A stretch of DNA of 64,000 nt from Massilia violaceinigra (GCF_002752675.1 NZ_CP024608.1:6448001-6512000), one strand, 5' to 3'. Counted from the first letter of the stretch, positions 1 through 9,225 are shown. The notes: generated by a model from the letters alone, not told the origin. Program-made: numbers and translations.

Positions 1-163
1 CGGTAGAGGCCAGCGCCACGTAGGCGCTGCCGTACATGATCGCCGCCAGCAAGTGGGCCACAACTGGCAGCGCCAGCGCGTACGCCAGCCGGCGCAGGCG
101 CGCGGAAACGCGGCGAGCCGGCATCGATGCCGGCGGCATGTAGGGATTCTCCGGTGTCGTCAT
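1..163 (-). CDS. Membrane protein, N-terminal part only
   Basis: The first 54 codons of a minus-strand gene run off the left edge of the window. The ATG is at 163. The visible product starts with about 26 residues rich in Pro and Arg and then enters a hydrophobic stretch (LAYALALPVVAHLLAAIMYG), which looks like a first membrane segment or signal anchor. No family can be assigned from this piece. Confidence 0.55.
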   Translation of the reverse strand, partial: MTTPENPYMPPASMPARRVSARLRRLAYALALPVVAHLLAAIMYGSAYVALAST

Positions 164-284
164 ACTCGCTCATTCATGGTGGCTGGCCGGCCCGATCGGT
201 CCCTGAACCGGCACATTTAAAACTTGGCAATGACGTCCTGTTCCGACAATAATCGACCGTTAAGTATTCAACCATGGCGACACA

Positions 285-1142
285 ATGTTATTCGATCATA
301 TCATTGACCGCAGCCGCACAGGCATGCTGCTGGGCGCCCTGCTGGCCGGCTGTGCCGTCGTCGATCCATCCGTGCGGCTTCAGCAAGCCGACGCACTGGC
401 GGGCGCGGCTGGCTGGGAACGCAGCACGCTCGCGGCAGGCAGCTTCGCCCTGACCGTCTGGAGCCCGGCGGCGGCACAGCGCGCAGCGACCCTGACGGTG
501 TACATGGAGGGTGATGGCATGGCGTGGCTGAACCCAAGCACCGTCTCGCCCGATCCGACCCCGGTGCAAGCGATGGCGCTGCAACTGGCGCTGCGCCATC
601 CCGTCGGCGCCGTCGCGTATCTGGCGCGGCCATGCCAATTCCAGGCAGGCGCCCTTCCCGCCGCCTGCCGCAGCGCGGTATGGACCGATGCGCGCTACAG
701 CCCGCAAGTCATCGACAGCATGAACGCCGCGCTCGACCAGCTGATACAGCGGACCGGCGCCCGGCGCCTGATCCTGGTGGGGTATTCCGGCGGCGGGGTC
801 GTAGCCGCGCTGCTGGCCGCGCGGCGCGCCGACGTGGTCCTGCTGCTGACGGTGGCGGCCAATCTGGATACCGCTGCCTGGGCGCGCCTGCAGCATCTGT
901 CGCCGCTGGCGGGCTCGCTCAATCCGGCCGACTACGCCGCGCAACTGGCGCGCGTGCCGCAACAGCACTGGGTGGGCACCGATGACAAGGTGGTGCCGCC
1001 AGGCGTGCTGGCGTCGTACGCCGCGCGCTTCCCGGCGGGTGCCAGGCCGCGCGTCACCGTGGTTCCCGGCTTCAGCCATGGGTGCTGCTGGCAGGCCGGC
1101 TGGGCGGCGATGGTGACGCCGCAGCTGCCCTCCGGCGAATGA
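285..1142 (+). CDS. Lipoprotein alpha/beta-hydrolase
   Basis: A 285-residue protein. The N-terminus is hydrophobic with a lipobox LLAGC ending at Cys23, so a lipidated, envelope-anchored enzyme is expected. The hydrolase signature is visible: nucleophile elbow GYSGGG with Ser168, an acidic residue in GTDDKVVP (Asp233/234) and a C-terminal His in FSHGCCW (His265). These form a plausible Ser-Asp-His triad. The substrate is unknown; esterase or lipase-like activity is inferred from the fold. The ATG at 285 keeps the full signal peptide, while the internal ATG at codon 14 would give too short an n-region. It converges with the ubiG remnant, stops being 10 bp apart. Confidence 0.8.
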   Translation: MLFDHIIDRSRTGMLLGALLAGCAVVDPSVRLQQADALAGAAGWERSTLAAGSFALTVWSPAAAQRAATLTVYMEGDGMAWLNPSTVSPDPTPVQAMALQLALRHPVGAVAYLARPCQFQAGALPAACRSAVWTDARYSPQVIDSMNAALDQLIQRTGARRLILVGYSGGGVVAALLAARRADVVLLLTVAANLDTAAWARLQHLSPLAGSLNPADYAAQLARVPQQHWVGTDDKVVPPGVLASYAARFPAGARPRVTVVPGFSHGCCWQAGWAAMVTPQLPSGE

Positions 1143-1151
1143 AGGTTGTCC

Positions 1152-1610
1152 TCACGCCGTCTTTTGCATCGCCAGCAGATAGCCAAGCCCAAGAAAACCA
1201 TGCAGGCGGAAACGCTGCGTCAGCGGGTTGTAGCCCAGGCCGCGCTGGTCAAGCAGCACCAGACCGGCGTTGCGCGCCATGCCGGCCAGTTCCGCCGGCT
1301 TGATCAGGCGGCTGTACTGGTGCGTGCCAACCGGCAGGATGCGCAGCACATATTCCACGCCCACGATCGCCAACAGAAAGCTGAGCGGGTTGCGGTTGAT
1401 CGTCGAAAAAAACACCCATCCACCCGGCTTGACCAGCGCCGCGCAGGCGTCGATCACGGCCGACGGCTGCGGCACGTGTTCCAGCATTTCCATGCAGGTG
1501 ACGACATCGTACTGCCCTGCGTGGCCGCCCGCCCAATCTTCTGCGCTGCTGTAGGCGTAGCGCACGTCGACCGCCTGGCCCTGCGCATGCCAACGTGCGA
1601 TCTGCAAGGG
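1152..1610 (-). pseudogene. ubiG: ubiG remnant, C-terminal two thirds
   Basis: Translation matches the C-terminal part of UbiG, the SAM-dependent O-methyltransferase of ubiquinone synthesis, with motifs such as QYDVVTCMEMLEHVP, LVKPGG, FFSTINRN and HQYSRLIKPAEL. Homology begins abruptly near 1610 at PLQIARWHAQ, which corresponds to about residue 80 of a normal protein of roughly 240. The glycine-rich SAM motif I is absent, and upstream DNA belongs to a DCC-family fragment. Only a TTG could start it. It is most likely non-functional. Confidence 0.8.
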
Positions 1611-1629
1611 CTTGTCAGAGTGAAAGCGA

Positions 1630-1923
1630 TTACCAGTGGCCGCGCCGGCGATTCCAGCGGTACAGCAGGCGCGCGAACAGCTTGTACAAAGGGCCTGTCA
1701 GCCAGGACATGGACCGCACAAGGCGCGCCAGCCAGCGCTGCCCGGGCGTGGCGGCCCACAGCGCGGCAAAGGCGCGGTCGCCGGACAGCATCCGCCCGCT
1801 GGCGTCGCGCACATGGAGGCGCTCGCGCAGCTGCTCGATATCGATGCCCAGCTGCGCCGCCAGTTCGGGCTCGGCGTGCACATCGCGCTTCGAGATGACC
1901 AAGGCGTCGCTGTCGAAGCACCT
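1630..1923 (-). pseudogene. DCC/DUF393-family protein remnant, C-terminal part
   Basis: The minus-strand frame ends normally at 1630 and shows the C-terminal half of a DCC (DUF393, thiol-disulfide oxidoreductase-like) protein, with HVRDASGRMLSGDRAFAALW, then a Trp/Leu-rich helix and a basic tail RWNRRRGHW. The diagnostic N-terminal YDGDCxxC segment is missing. Near 1910-1923 the homology gives way to an arsR-like fragment on the other strand. I read this as a truncated gene without its active-site cysteines. Confidence 0.65.
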
Positions 1924-2107
1924 TCGCATCCTCGAATCGGCAGGCCTGATCGCCAGCGACAAGCGCGGGCAATTCGTGTTCTACCGCCTCCAGGGCGACA
2001 ACCTGGCAAATACCCTGGTGTCGTTCATGCAGGCGGTATGCCCGGTCTCGCAAGAGCTCAAGCAGGAAAGCCGCGCGCTGGCACGCAAAAAGGCGCCCAA
2101 GGCATGA
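1906..2107 (+). pseudogene. ArsR-family regulator remnant, recognition helix to C-terminus
   Basis: The plus frame ending at 2107 carries SLSKHLRILESAGLIASDKR followed by FYRLQGDNLANTL. This is the recognition helix and wing of an ArsR-type winged-helix repressor, with its C-terminal tail. The first roughly 40 residues expected of the family are absent because the DNA to the left belongs to the DCC fragment. It is not a usable regulator unless expressed as a chimera from an upstream start. Confidence 0.7.
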
Positions 2108-2276
2108 ACTGCGCCACGATGAGCAGCTTAGCGATTTGCAGAGTTGCCATTACAATCACAGCACACCCGGACTGGTCCGGCATTTGCCAAGTGGATGTCA
2201 ATGAGCGACGAACTGGTACGAGCAACGACAAGCCTGTGTTCGACCTGCAAAAGCAGCATCGACGCCACCTCTGGCG

Positions 2277-2359
2277 CAGCGAAGGCCGCGGCGTTTTTTG
2301 TCTCCGACAAGAACAGTTACATGAGTGGGGCGACCGTCGTGATCGACGGTGCGGTTTGA
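2277..2359 (+). pseudogene. Short-chain dehydrogenase C-terminal tail remnant
   Basis: The last about 25 codons before the TGA at 2357 read AAAFFVSDKNSYMSGATVVIDGAV. In parts this matches the typical C-terminus of SDR oxidoreductases (FLASDxSSYxTGxxxxVDGG). No Rossmann motif or catalytic YxxxK lies upstream, so only the tail survives. The 170 bases between the arsR stop and this tail (2108-2276) show nothing recognisable. Confidence 0.55.
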
Positions 2360-4464
2360 GCGCGCCGGTATTGATCGTCTCCGCCTGGACGTTGGCGGCC
2401 GCCGCGGCGCACGCCCAACAAGCGCCGGCGGCAGTCGTTGAAGTGAACGCCAGCCGCAATAGCTACGATGCGCGGCGCGACGACACGGCGGGCAAGATCG
2501 TCGTCAGCCGCGAGGACATGGTGCGCTATGGCGACGCCAGCGTGCTCGATACGCTCAAGCGCGTGCCGGGCGTCACCATCAGCGGGGGTAACGCACAGAT
2601 GCGCGGCCTCGGTGCCGGCTACACGCAGATCCTTCTCAACGGCGAACGCGCGCCATCCGGGTTTTCGCTGGACTCGATCGCGCCGGAGTCGGTGGAGCGC
2701 ATCGAGGTGGTGCGCGCGGCCACCGCCGACACCAGCACGCGCGCCATTGCAGGCACCATCAACGTGATTCTCAAGCGCGCCGTATCGAAGGCGCAGCGCG
2801 ACTGGAAGGCTGGCGCCGGCGCGTCGAGCGATATGGCCGAGGGCAAGGCGAGCCTGAACATGTCGGACCGCGCGGGCGCGTTCTCGTACTCGTTCGCGGC
2901 GAACGCGTCGCGCAATACCTTTCGCCGCCCGGTGACGACTGTCGAAACAGGGGGCGATGCCGAAGGCCGTCCACTGTACGAACATCAGCTGCGCGGCGCC
3001 GATGTGGGCAATTTCAATACGCTGAACCTGACGCCGCGCCTGAACTGGGAGCTCGATAACGGCGATATCCTGAGCTGGCAGTCGTTCATCTATGCGAACC
3101 GCCTGCATTACCACTCGCACTACGTCACCACGTACGTGACGGGCGCCCCGCGGATCGATCCGCTGACCGGCAGCGTCACGTCGACCGCGCGGCGCACGGT
3201 TCGCAGCGATGTGGCCTGGACGCGCAAGCTGGGCGACAGCGCCAAGCTGGAGTCGCGCATCGGCATCGATGCGGGCAATTACGCGACTGCGCTCGCACAA
3301 TCGTCGCAGGCGGCGTCCGGTGCGTTGACGCTGAACCGCTTTGCCGATGGCCTGTCGCGCGACCGCGCCTTGCGGGGCAGCGGCAAATACAGCGGCCGCG
3401 CCGGCGGCGCGCACACCATCGGCGCGGGCTGGGAAGGCAGCGTGGCGCGCAATACGAGTGACCGTCGGCAGGCCGATTTTGGCCTCGCTGCCGCGCCGGA
3501 GCGCTACCGCGCGGATATCCGCTCGTTGGCGCTGTACGCGCAGGATGAATGGACCGTGTCGCCGCAATGGTCGGTGTATCTCGGCGCGCGCTGGGAAGGC
3601 ATCGGCACGCGCAGCGGCGGCAGCGGCCTGGCCAACGTGCGCAACGACAGCAGCGTAGTCAGTCCGATCCTGCACACGCTGTACAAACTGCCCGGCGGCA
3701 GTGGCGACCAGGTGCGCATGGCGTTGACGCGGACCTTCAAGACGCCCGATGCGGCCAGGCTGATCGCGCGCCCTGCCCTGACCATCAATAACAGCGCCTC
3801 CAATCCGGACAGCACCGGCAATCCGAACCTGCGCCCGGAACTGGCGCTCGGCATCGATGCCGCGTACGAGCATCACTGGGCCAAAGGCGCGCTGTGGTCG
3901 GTGTCCGCCGCGGCGCGGCGCATCGAGGACTGCACCGTGCAGGCGCTGAACCAGGCGGACGGTCGCTGGGTGCTGCGTCCGGAAAATGGTGGGCAGTGCG
4001 ACGTGCGCACGCTGGAAGTGGAAACGCGCTTCCCGCTGCAATCGATCGCATCAGGCGCACCGCCGCTCGATCTGCGCCTGTCGGTCAGCCGCAACTGGTC
4101 TGCCGTGGAGCAGGTGCCGGGTCCGGACAACCGCCTCGCCGAGCAAGTGCCCCTGTCGGCCACGGCGGGGATCGATTACAAGCTCGGCGCGCTGACCACC
4201 GGGGCCTCGTTTGTGTACAGCAGCGGTGGCCACGTGCGGCTCTCCCAGGATCAATTTACATTTGCTTCGGCCCGCCGCGATCTGGAAATGTATGGCTTGT
4301 GGAAACTGGACAGCAAGCTTCAGTTGAGGGTGAGCATCGCCAATGCGCTGCGGCATGACTGGATCAGCGACCGCAGCTATGCGGGTTTGGCTGGCAGCCA
4401 TGGCACGCGCTCCACGCAGCCGGGCAAGACCTGGGTGCGCGCGATGCTGGAGGCCCGTTTCTGA
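2356..4464 (+). CDS. TonB-dependent outer-membrane receptor, 5' end uncertain
   Basis: About 702 residues. A hydrophobic segment ending AAAAAHAQ is a likely signal peptide. A plug domain follows (VLDTLKRVPGVTISGG, MRGLG, ILLNGERAP, VERIEVVRAATAD, GTINVILKR), then a beta-barrel ending in the aromatic residue of LEARF, typical for outer-membrane insertion. The family imports siderophores, haem or similar ligands using TonB energy. No ATG precedes the signal peptide. A TTG at 2356 overlaps the SDR-tail stop, and the frame stays open far upstream through unrelated fragments. The promoter and true start may therefore have been lost by rearrangement. Confidence 0.75.
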   Translation: MSAPVLIVSAWTLAAAAAHAQQAPAAVVEVNASRNSYDARRDDTAGKIVVSREDMVRYGDASVLDTLKRVPGVTISGGNAQMRGLGAGYTQILLNGERAPSGFSLDSIAPESVERIEVVRAATADTSTRAIAGTINVILKRAVSKAQRDWKAGAGASSDMAEGKASLNMSDRAGAFSYSFAANASRNTFRRPVTTVETGGDAEGRPLYEHQLRGADVGNFNTLNLTPRLNWELDNGDILSWQSFIYANRLHYHSHYVTTYVTGAPRIDPLTGSVTSTARRTVRSDVAWTRKLGDSAKLESRIGIDAGNYATALAQSSQAASGALTLNRFADGLSRDRALRGSGKYSGRAGGAHTIGAGWEGSVARNTSDRRQADFGLAAAPERYRADIRSLALYAQDEWTVSPQWSVYLGARWEGIGTRSGGSGLANVRNDSSVVSPILHTLYKLPGGSGDQVRMALTRTFKTPDAARLIARPALTINNSASNPDSTGNPNLRPELALGIDAAYEHHWAKGALWSVSAAARRIEDCTVQALNQADGRWVLRPENGGQCDVRTLEVETRFPLQSIASGAPPLDLRLSVSRNWSAVEQVPGPDNRLAEQVPLSATAGIDYKLGALTTGASFVYSSGGHVRLSQDQFTFASARRDLEMYGLWKLDSKLQLRVSIANALRHDWISDRSYAGLAGSHGTRSTQPGKTWVRAMLEARF

Positions 4465-4654
4465 GACAGTTGCCGCTTCGATTCAAGGGCTGGCGTGTGC
4501 ATGGTGCAAGGTCCTTTTGATTTAAGCTGAATCAAGCTGGCGCCCCGTCCTGACGGGCTTGCCAGCGCGGGGATTCTCTTATCATTTGCTGACACAGGGC
4601 GCGGCTGCCAACCTGCCGGCCGCGCATCCTGGGTTTTCATGAAAGAGGCTTATC

Positions 4655-5113
4655 ATGACTCGTCCCCTTACTTTGCTGTCGCCGGTGCTTCCCGGCACAA
4701 GCGCGGCCACTGTCGTTGCGAAGCTGGCCCTCCTGCTGCCGCAAATCAATGTTGCGCTGGAATCGATCGGCACTGTCCATTTTGCCCGTCTCATCCTGCT
4801 CGATCGGTCGCAACCGAATCTGCAGCCAGAGCTGTTTTCGATTCTGCCTTCGGACAACTTGGTCATTGGAATTATCACGTCCTTTGATGGGGATTTTCAG
4901 AAGTATATCCATGACTTCGTAGCCCAATTAAGCACGGAGTTCGACGCGCTGCTGTCACTGACCGTTGGCGGCGCAGCGTTGACGCCGGTCGTCGATCATG
5001 TGGCGGAGTTTGAAGCCTTTATCGCTGAGAACAATGTCTCGGAACATATTCCGAACACCTATTTCTACGCCGCCTACCAGCACACCGTGCAGGAGATTCT
5101 CGCCGCGATCTGA
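4655..5113 (+). CDS. Small conserved protein encoded with the DyP peroxidase
   Basis: A 152-residue soluble protein with ATG at 4655 and an AGAGG ribosome site. Visible features are HFARLILL, an ITSFDGDFQKYIHDF block and a C-terminal NTYFYAAYQHT segment. The FDGD..YI.DF pattern looks like a ferredoxin-like dimeric alpha+beta fold (inference), comparable to halves of DyP-type folds. It lies 66 bp upstream of the peroxidase gene on the same strand, so the two are probably cotranscribed and act together. No catalytic residues are recognised and the function is unknown. Confidence 0.65.
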   Translation: MTRPLTLLSPVLPGTSAATVVAKLALLLPQINVALESIGTVHFARLILLDRSQPNLQPELFSILPSDNLVIGIITSFDGDFQKYIHDFVAQLSTEFDALLSLTVGGAALTPVVDHVAEFEAFIAENNVSEHIPNTYFYAAYQHTVQEILAAI

Positions 5114-5179
5114 TCTGCGGCGCGCGCCCGGCTGGCATCCGGGTGCGCGAGTTAACCGCCGGAGCGACGGGAGAACCTG

Positions 5180-6658
5180 ATGAGTGATGTTGCCATTGAT
5201 CTGGACGACGTGCAGGACACAATTTTGCGCGGCTATCGCGTGAATCTGGCGCGGCATTTCGTGCTCACGATTACGGACGCGGCCGCGACGGGCAAGCTGA
5301 TCGCGGCGCTGGTGCGTGGCGACAACGGCCTGCCCGCCATCACGACGGCCAGGCGCATCGTTCCCAAACCGGCCGTCTTCATCAACATCTGCTTCAGCGC
5401 TTCCGGGCTTGCAGCGCTCGGGCTCGGCGCGGATCAGCTGGCCAGCTTCGACGCGGCGTTCCAGCGGGGCGCGACCGATCCGGCCAGCGCCGCGACAGTG
5501 GGCGACGTAGGATTGAGCGCGCCGCAGCACTGGATTGGCGGCTTGCACGACGGCGCCCAAGTGCATATCTTGCTCAGCGTGTGGGCGACCGAGTCCAGCG
5601 CGGCGCTGGAGGGCGTGTCTGCCCGGCTACGCGCGGCGTTCGCGGGCAGCGTGACGGAGCTGTACACGCAGGATGGGACGGAATTCCCGGACAGTACCGT
5701 GCACTTTGGCTATCGCCACGGCATCGCCCAGCCGACGATCATCGGCGCGCCGCCGCGCAAACGCGATGCGCCCGATGCCCAGCCCCCCGTTCCGGCCGGT
5801 GAATTTCTGCTGGGCCATACGAATGCAGCGGGCGGCACCTACCGTGTGCTGCCGGTGGAACTGTCGACCAACAGCAGCTATGCCGTTTTCCGCATCCTGG
5901 AACAGGATGTTGCCGGGTTCGAGTCCATGCTGGCGCGTTATGCGGTCGAGACGGGCATCGATACCGAGTTGCTGGCCGCGAAAATCCTCGGGCGCTGGCG
6001 CAACGGCAACCCGCTGACGCTGGCGCCGGCCGCGCAGGGCACGCGCCTGCCGGATGCGGAACTGAACAACTTCGACTTCGTCAGCCCGGCCCCGGCTACG
6101 GACGACACGCTGGGCTTGACGTGCCCGATCGGCGCTCATATCCGGCGCAACAACCCGCGCGATGCCGCCGTGATCGGCACCGACAGCACGCATCACCGCA
6201 TACTGCGGCGCTCGATGCCCTACGGTCCGCAGTATGATCCGTCCCAGCCGGACAACCACGCACGCGGGCTGATCGGCTACTTCATCAATGCGAGCATCCG
6301 CAACCAGTTCGAGTTCCTGAGCAGCGAGTGGAACCTGGCGCCGGACTTTGTGAAATCCGCCACGAGTCCGGAAGGGCCGGCAGCCGGCAATGCCGTGTAC
6401 AACATCAGCGGCGAGGATGTTCTTGTGGGCGTGAACGATCCGGCCACGAGTTCGTTCACCTTGGCAGGCAAGGGGCCCAAAGGCAGCGCCAACCGGACCC
6501 TGCGTGGTTTTTCGCGACTGGTGACCACGCGCGGCGGGGTGTACTGCTTTTTCCCAAGCATCAAGGGCTTGCTGTATCTGGCGCAACTGGTGGCAGCCGG
6601 CGGCGCGCAAGAGGCTGCCAGCGACGCTGCGGCCAGCCCGATGCCTTACCAGCGGTAG
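5180..6658 (+). CDS. DyP-type peroxidase family protein, catalytic Asp replaced
   Basis: 492 residues. The DyP fold is supported by the haem-binding motif GAHIRRNNPRD (proximal His320) and the following HRILRRSMPYGP with the distal Arg. The distal GXXDG motif, normally FGxxDGIxQP, reads GYRHG at residues 177-181, so the catalytic Asp is His180. No N-terminal signal is visible, so the protein is probably cytosolic or encapsulated. Family members oxidise dyes or lignin models with peroxide; the substitution makes classical activity doubtful. The gene converges with the siderophore receptor gene, and the two overlap by 13 bp at their stops. Confidence 0.85.
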   Translation: MSDVAIDLDDVQDTILRGYRVNLARHFVLTITDAAATGKLIAALVRGDNGLPAITTARRIVPKPAVFINICFSASGLAALGLGADQLASFDAAFQRGATDPASAATVGDVGLSAPQHWIGGLHDGAQVHILLSVWATESSAALEGVSARLRAAFAGSVTELYTQDGTEFPDSTVHFGYRHGIAQPTIIGAPPRKRDAPDAQPPVPAGEFLLGHTNAAGGTYRVLPVELSTNSSYAVFRILEQDVAGFESMLARYAVETGIDTELLAAKILGRWRNGNPLTLAPAAQGTRLPDAELNNFDFVSPAPATDDTLGLTCPIGAHIRRNNPRDAAVIGTDSTHHRILRRSMPYGPQYDPSQPDNHARGLIGYFINASIRNQFEFLSSEWNLAPDFVKSATSPEGPAAGNAVYNISGEDVLVGVNDPATSSFTLAGKGPKGSANRTLRGFSRLVTTRGGVYCFFPSIKGLLYLAQLVAAGGAQEAASDAAASPMPYQR

Positions 6659-9111
6659 CTTGCCGTGACGATGATCTTGCGCGCTTCGCCATAGAAGCAG
6701 CCGTAGGTGCAACTGCCGATATAGGTTTTGTGCGCCAGGTTAGTGACGTTTAGCGCGAGTTTCCAGGGCCCCGTGCTGTAACTGGCCATGGCATCGATCA
6801 GCGTGACGGACGGCACGATCACCGGCGTGCCATGCGCCGCCCCGCGCGTGCTGCCCACGTAGCGCGCTCCCGTGCCGATCCGCAAACCGGGCAAGCCGGC
6901 GGCGGCGAAGCCTTCGTCGCCCCAGATAGAGAGCTGGTTGTACGGCACGCTGTCGACGCGCTGGCCTTCGCGTTCGGGATACAGGGCGCTCGCTTTGGTC
7001 GTACGGGCATCGGTATAGGCGTAGGCGGCGATCAGGTTGGCCGTGCGGCCGATACGGGTACGCGCTTCCAGTTCCAGGCCGCGCGAACGCACTTCGCCGG
7101 CCTGCACGGCAATGTTGGCATCTTGCGGGTCCTCCACCTGCACGTTCTGCCGCGTCAGCTGGTAGAGCGCGGCCGACAGCAGCACGTCGGCGCCCTTGGG
7201 CTGGTAGCGCAGTCCGGTTTCGAACTGCTTGCCCTCGGAGGGCTTGAAGCGCGCGCCGGTCCGGTCGATGCCGCTGGTCGGCTCGAACGATTCGCTGTAG
7301 CTCGCAAACGGCGCCAGGCCGTTGTCGGCGAGGTACACCAGCCCTGCCCTGCCGGTGAAGGCACGGCTTTTTTCATTGTCCGCGCGCACACCGCCGAAAA
7401 ATCCGGCTTCGCTGTAGCGCAGCATGTCATAACGGCCGCCCAGCGAGGCAACCCATTTGTCGCCCACCTTGAGCTGGTCCTGCGCGTAGACACCCAGGCG
7501 CTTGCCATCGGCCCTGTAGGCGAAGGTATTCGGGACCCGCTCCGTGCCGACGCGGCTGCCGTACACCGGTGCGACCAGGTCGAGATTGGCCAGCGAGCGC
7601 GTGTAGCGTTCGGTTTCTTCGCGTCCGCGCGAGTAATCCAGGCCTGCCAGGATGGTATGCCTGACGGCGCCCTCGCCCAGCTGGTATTGCAGCGACGTGT
7701 CGGAAACCAGCGACGAGGAACGGTCGGCGCGGTCGCTTGCCCAACGCGAGGCCGTTTCGCGCTGGCTGGCATCGACGCCGCCCCACACCTCGACATAGTC
7801 GAAGGCGTTGCTCGCATGTGCATAGCGCAAGCTGTTTTTGAGCTTGAGCCGCTCGCTGAAGGCGTGCTCGAACAGGTATCCGGCGGAATACCGTTCCAGC
7901 GCGAACTGGTCGAAGCCCGGCTCGCCCACAAAGCGGTGGCGCGCAATCTGGCCGTTGACGTTGGGCAGGACCGTGCCTTCGGCGGGCAGGCCATAGACAT
8001 TCACTGTGCGGTCTTTTTGATAATCTCCCAGAAATGTGAGCGAGGTCGCCGCGCTCGGTTTCCATGTGAATGCGGGCGCCACGAAGCGGCGATTGTCCGG
8101 TACGTGATCGATGAAGGTGCCGCTGTCGCGCCAGAGCGCGGTAAGGCGGTACGACCAGACGCCATCGTCCGTGAGCGGGCCACCAATATCGGCCGATACC
8201 TGTTTGCGGCTGAATGAACCTCCTTCCACATTGATCTCGTGCACCGGCTCTGCCGTGGGACGCTTGCTGACCGTGTTGATGATGCCGCCAGGACCGCCAG
8301 CCCCGAACAGGACCGAGGCCGCACCCTTCACTACTTCGACCCGTTCCAGCCCATAGAGTTCCTGACGGCCGTCATAGCGGGTGACGCCGTAGCGGGTGCC
8401 GTCGCGATAGTGGTTGCCAAGGTCCGAGGTGGCCTGGAAGCCGCGCAGGAAGAACTGGTCGGTGGTGCGGTCGGCCGCTTCGTTACGGGCCACGCCGGCC
8501 ACGTAGGCGAGCACGTCTTGCAGGCTTTGCGACTTGAGGGTGTCGATCTCTTCCGCTCCGACCACGCTGAGGGACTGTGGCGTTTCCACGATGGGCGTAT
8601 CGGTTTTGGTGGCCGTGGCGCTGCGCCTGGCCACGTAGCCGCGGATGGGACCGGTTGCATTGTCGGGCTCGGGGGTGTCGACAACGGTGATCGTCGGCAG
8701 CACGGCTGCCTCGGGACGGGCGGCCGGGCGCTCGGCCAGCTTGGCCAGGGTGTAGCTGCCGTTGGCCTGGCGCAGCGCTTGCAGGCCAACTCCGCGCAGG
8801 ACTTCGTCGAAGCCGGCCTGCACCGTGGTGGTGGCGTTCAGGCCGGCGCTGGTCTTGCCGTTCAGTAGCGTTGCGTCGACGGAGAGTTCGATGCCGGCGG
8901 CGCTGGCGAAGCTGTTCAGGGTGCGGTCCAGCGGGCCGGGGGCGATTTGGTAGCTGCGCGCCGCGGCGCCCTGCGCCTGGGCCGGCGTCGCCAGGCCCAG
9001 CGCCAGCCCGGCCAGCAAAACCGCGCGCACGGCGGCCGCCCCGCAGCTGAGGGTGAAGGCCGGTTCACGCGGCGAAGGTGCGAGGGAGGAATGTGGGTGC
9101 TGATGAGTCAT
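6646..9111 (-). CDS. TonB-dependent siderophore receptor with STN signalling domain
   Basis: 821 residues. Order: signal peptide ending ATPAQAQ; secretin/TonB short N-terminal (STN) domain (YQIAPGPLDRTLNSFASAAG through LRGVGLQALR, about residues 53-125); plug with TPQSLSVVGAEEI, FLRGF and VEVVKGAASVLFG; 22-strand barrel ending TASYRW. STN-bearing receptors both import ferric siderophores and signal to a FecR-type anti-sigma factor. It lies 114 bp downstream of fecR on the same strand, so it is the transducer of this cell-surface signalling set. ATG at 9111. Confidence 0.92.
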   Translation of the reverse strand: MTHQHPHSSLAPSPREPAFTLSCGAAAVRAVLLAGLALGLATPAQAQGAAARSYQIAPGPLDRTLNSFASAAGIELSVDATLLNGKTSAGLNATTTVQAGFDEVLRGVGLQALRQANGSYTLAKLAERPAARPEAAVLPTITVVDTPEPDNATGPIRGYVARRSATATKTDTPIVETPQSLSVVGAEEIDTLKSQSLQDVLAYVAGVARNEAADRTTDQFFLRGFQATSDLGNHYRDGTRYGVTRYDGRQELYGLERVEVVKGAASVLFGAGGPGGIINTVSKRPTAEPVHEINVEGGSFSRKQVSADIGGPLTDDGVWSYRLTALWRDSGTFIDHVPDNRRFVAPAFTWKPSAATSLTFLGDYQKDRTVNVYGLPAEGTVLPNVNGQIARHRFVGEPGFDQFALERYSAGYLFEHAFSERLKLKNSLRYAHASNAFDYVEVWGGVDASQRETASRWASDRADRSSSLVSDTSLQYQLGEGAVRHTILAGLDYSRGREETERYTRSLANLDLVAPVYGSRVGTERVPNTFAYRADGKRLGVYAQDQLKVGDKWVASLGGRYDMLRYSEAGFFGGVRADNEKSRAFTGRAGLVYLADNGLAPFASYSESFEPTSGIDRTGARFKPSEGKQFETGLRYQPKGADVLLSAALYQLTRQNVQVEDPQDANIAVQAGEVRSRGLELEARTRIGRTANLIAAYAYTDARTTKASALYPEREGQRVDSVPYNQLSIWGDEGFAAAGLPGLRIGTGARYVGSTRGAAHGTPVIVPSVTLIDAMASYSTGPWKLALNVTNLAHKTYIGSCTYGCFYGEARKIIVTASYRW

Positions 9112-9225
9112 GGTCTGGTCCTGGAGTTCGGAAGATTGCGGGAGTGCTTACTTGTATTCCGAACGAGAACCAGAAAACCTCAAGCGGACGCGACGATTTC
9201 CGCAAAAGAATGTCAATTGGCTTGG

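Noticed and set aside
1636..2355. Very long open frame extending the TonB receptor 240 codons upstream
   Set aside because: It runs through arsR and SDR fragments read in the wrong frame; no signal peptide or receptor homology occurs before about 2356.
2317..4041. 574-codon minus-strand frame opposite the TonB receptor
   Set aside because: Arg/His/Ala-rich antisense product with no motifs; the plus strand encodes plug and barrel motifs.
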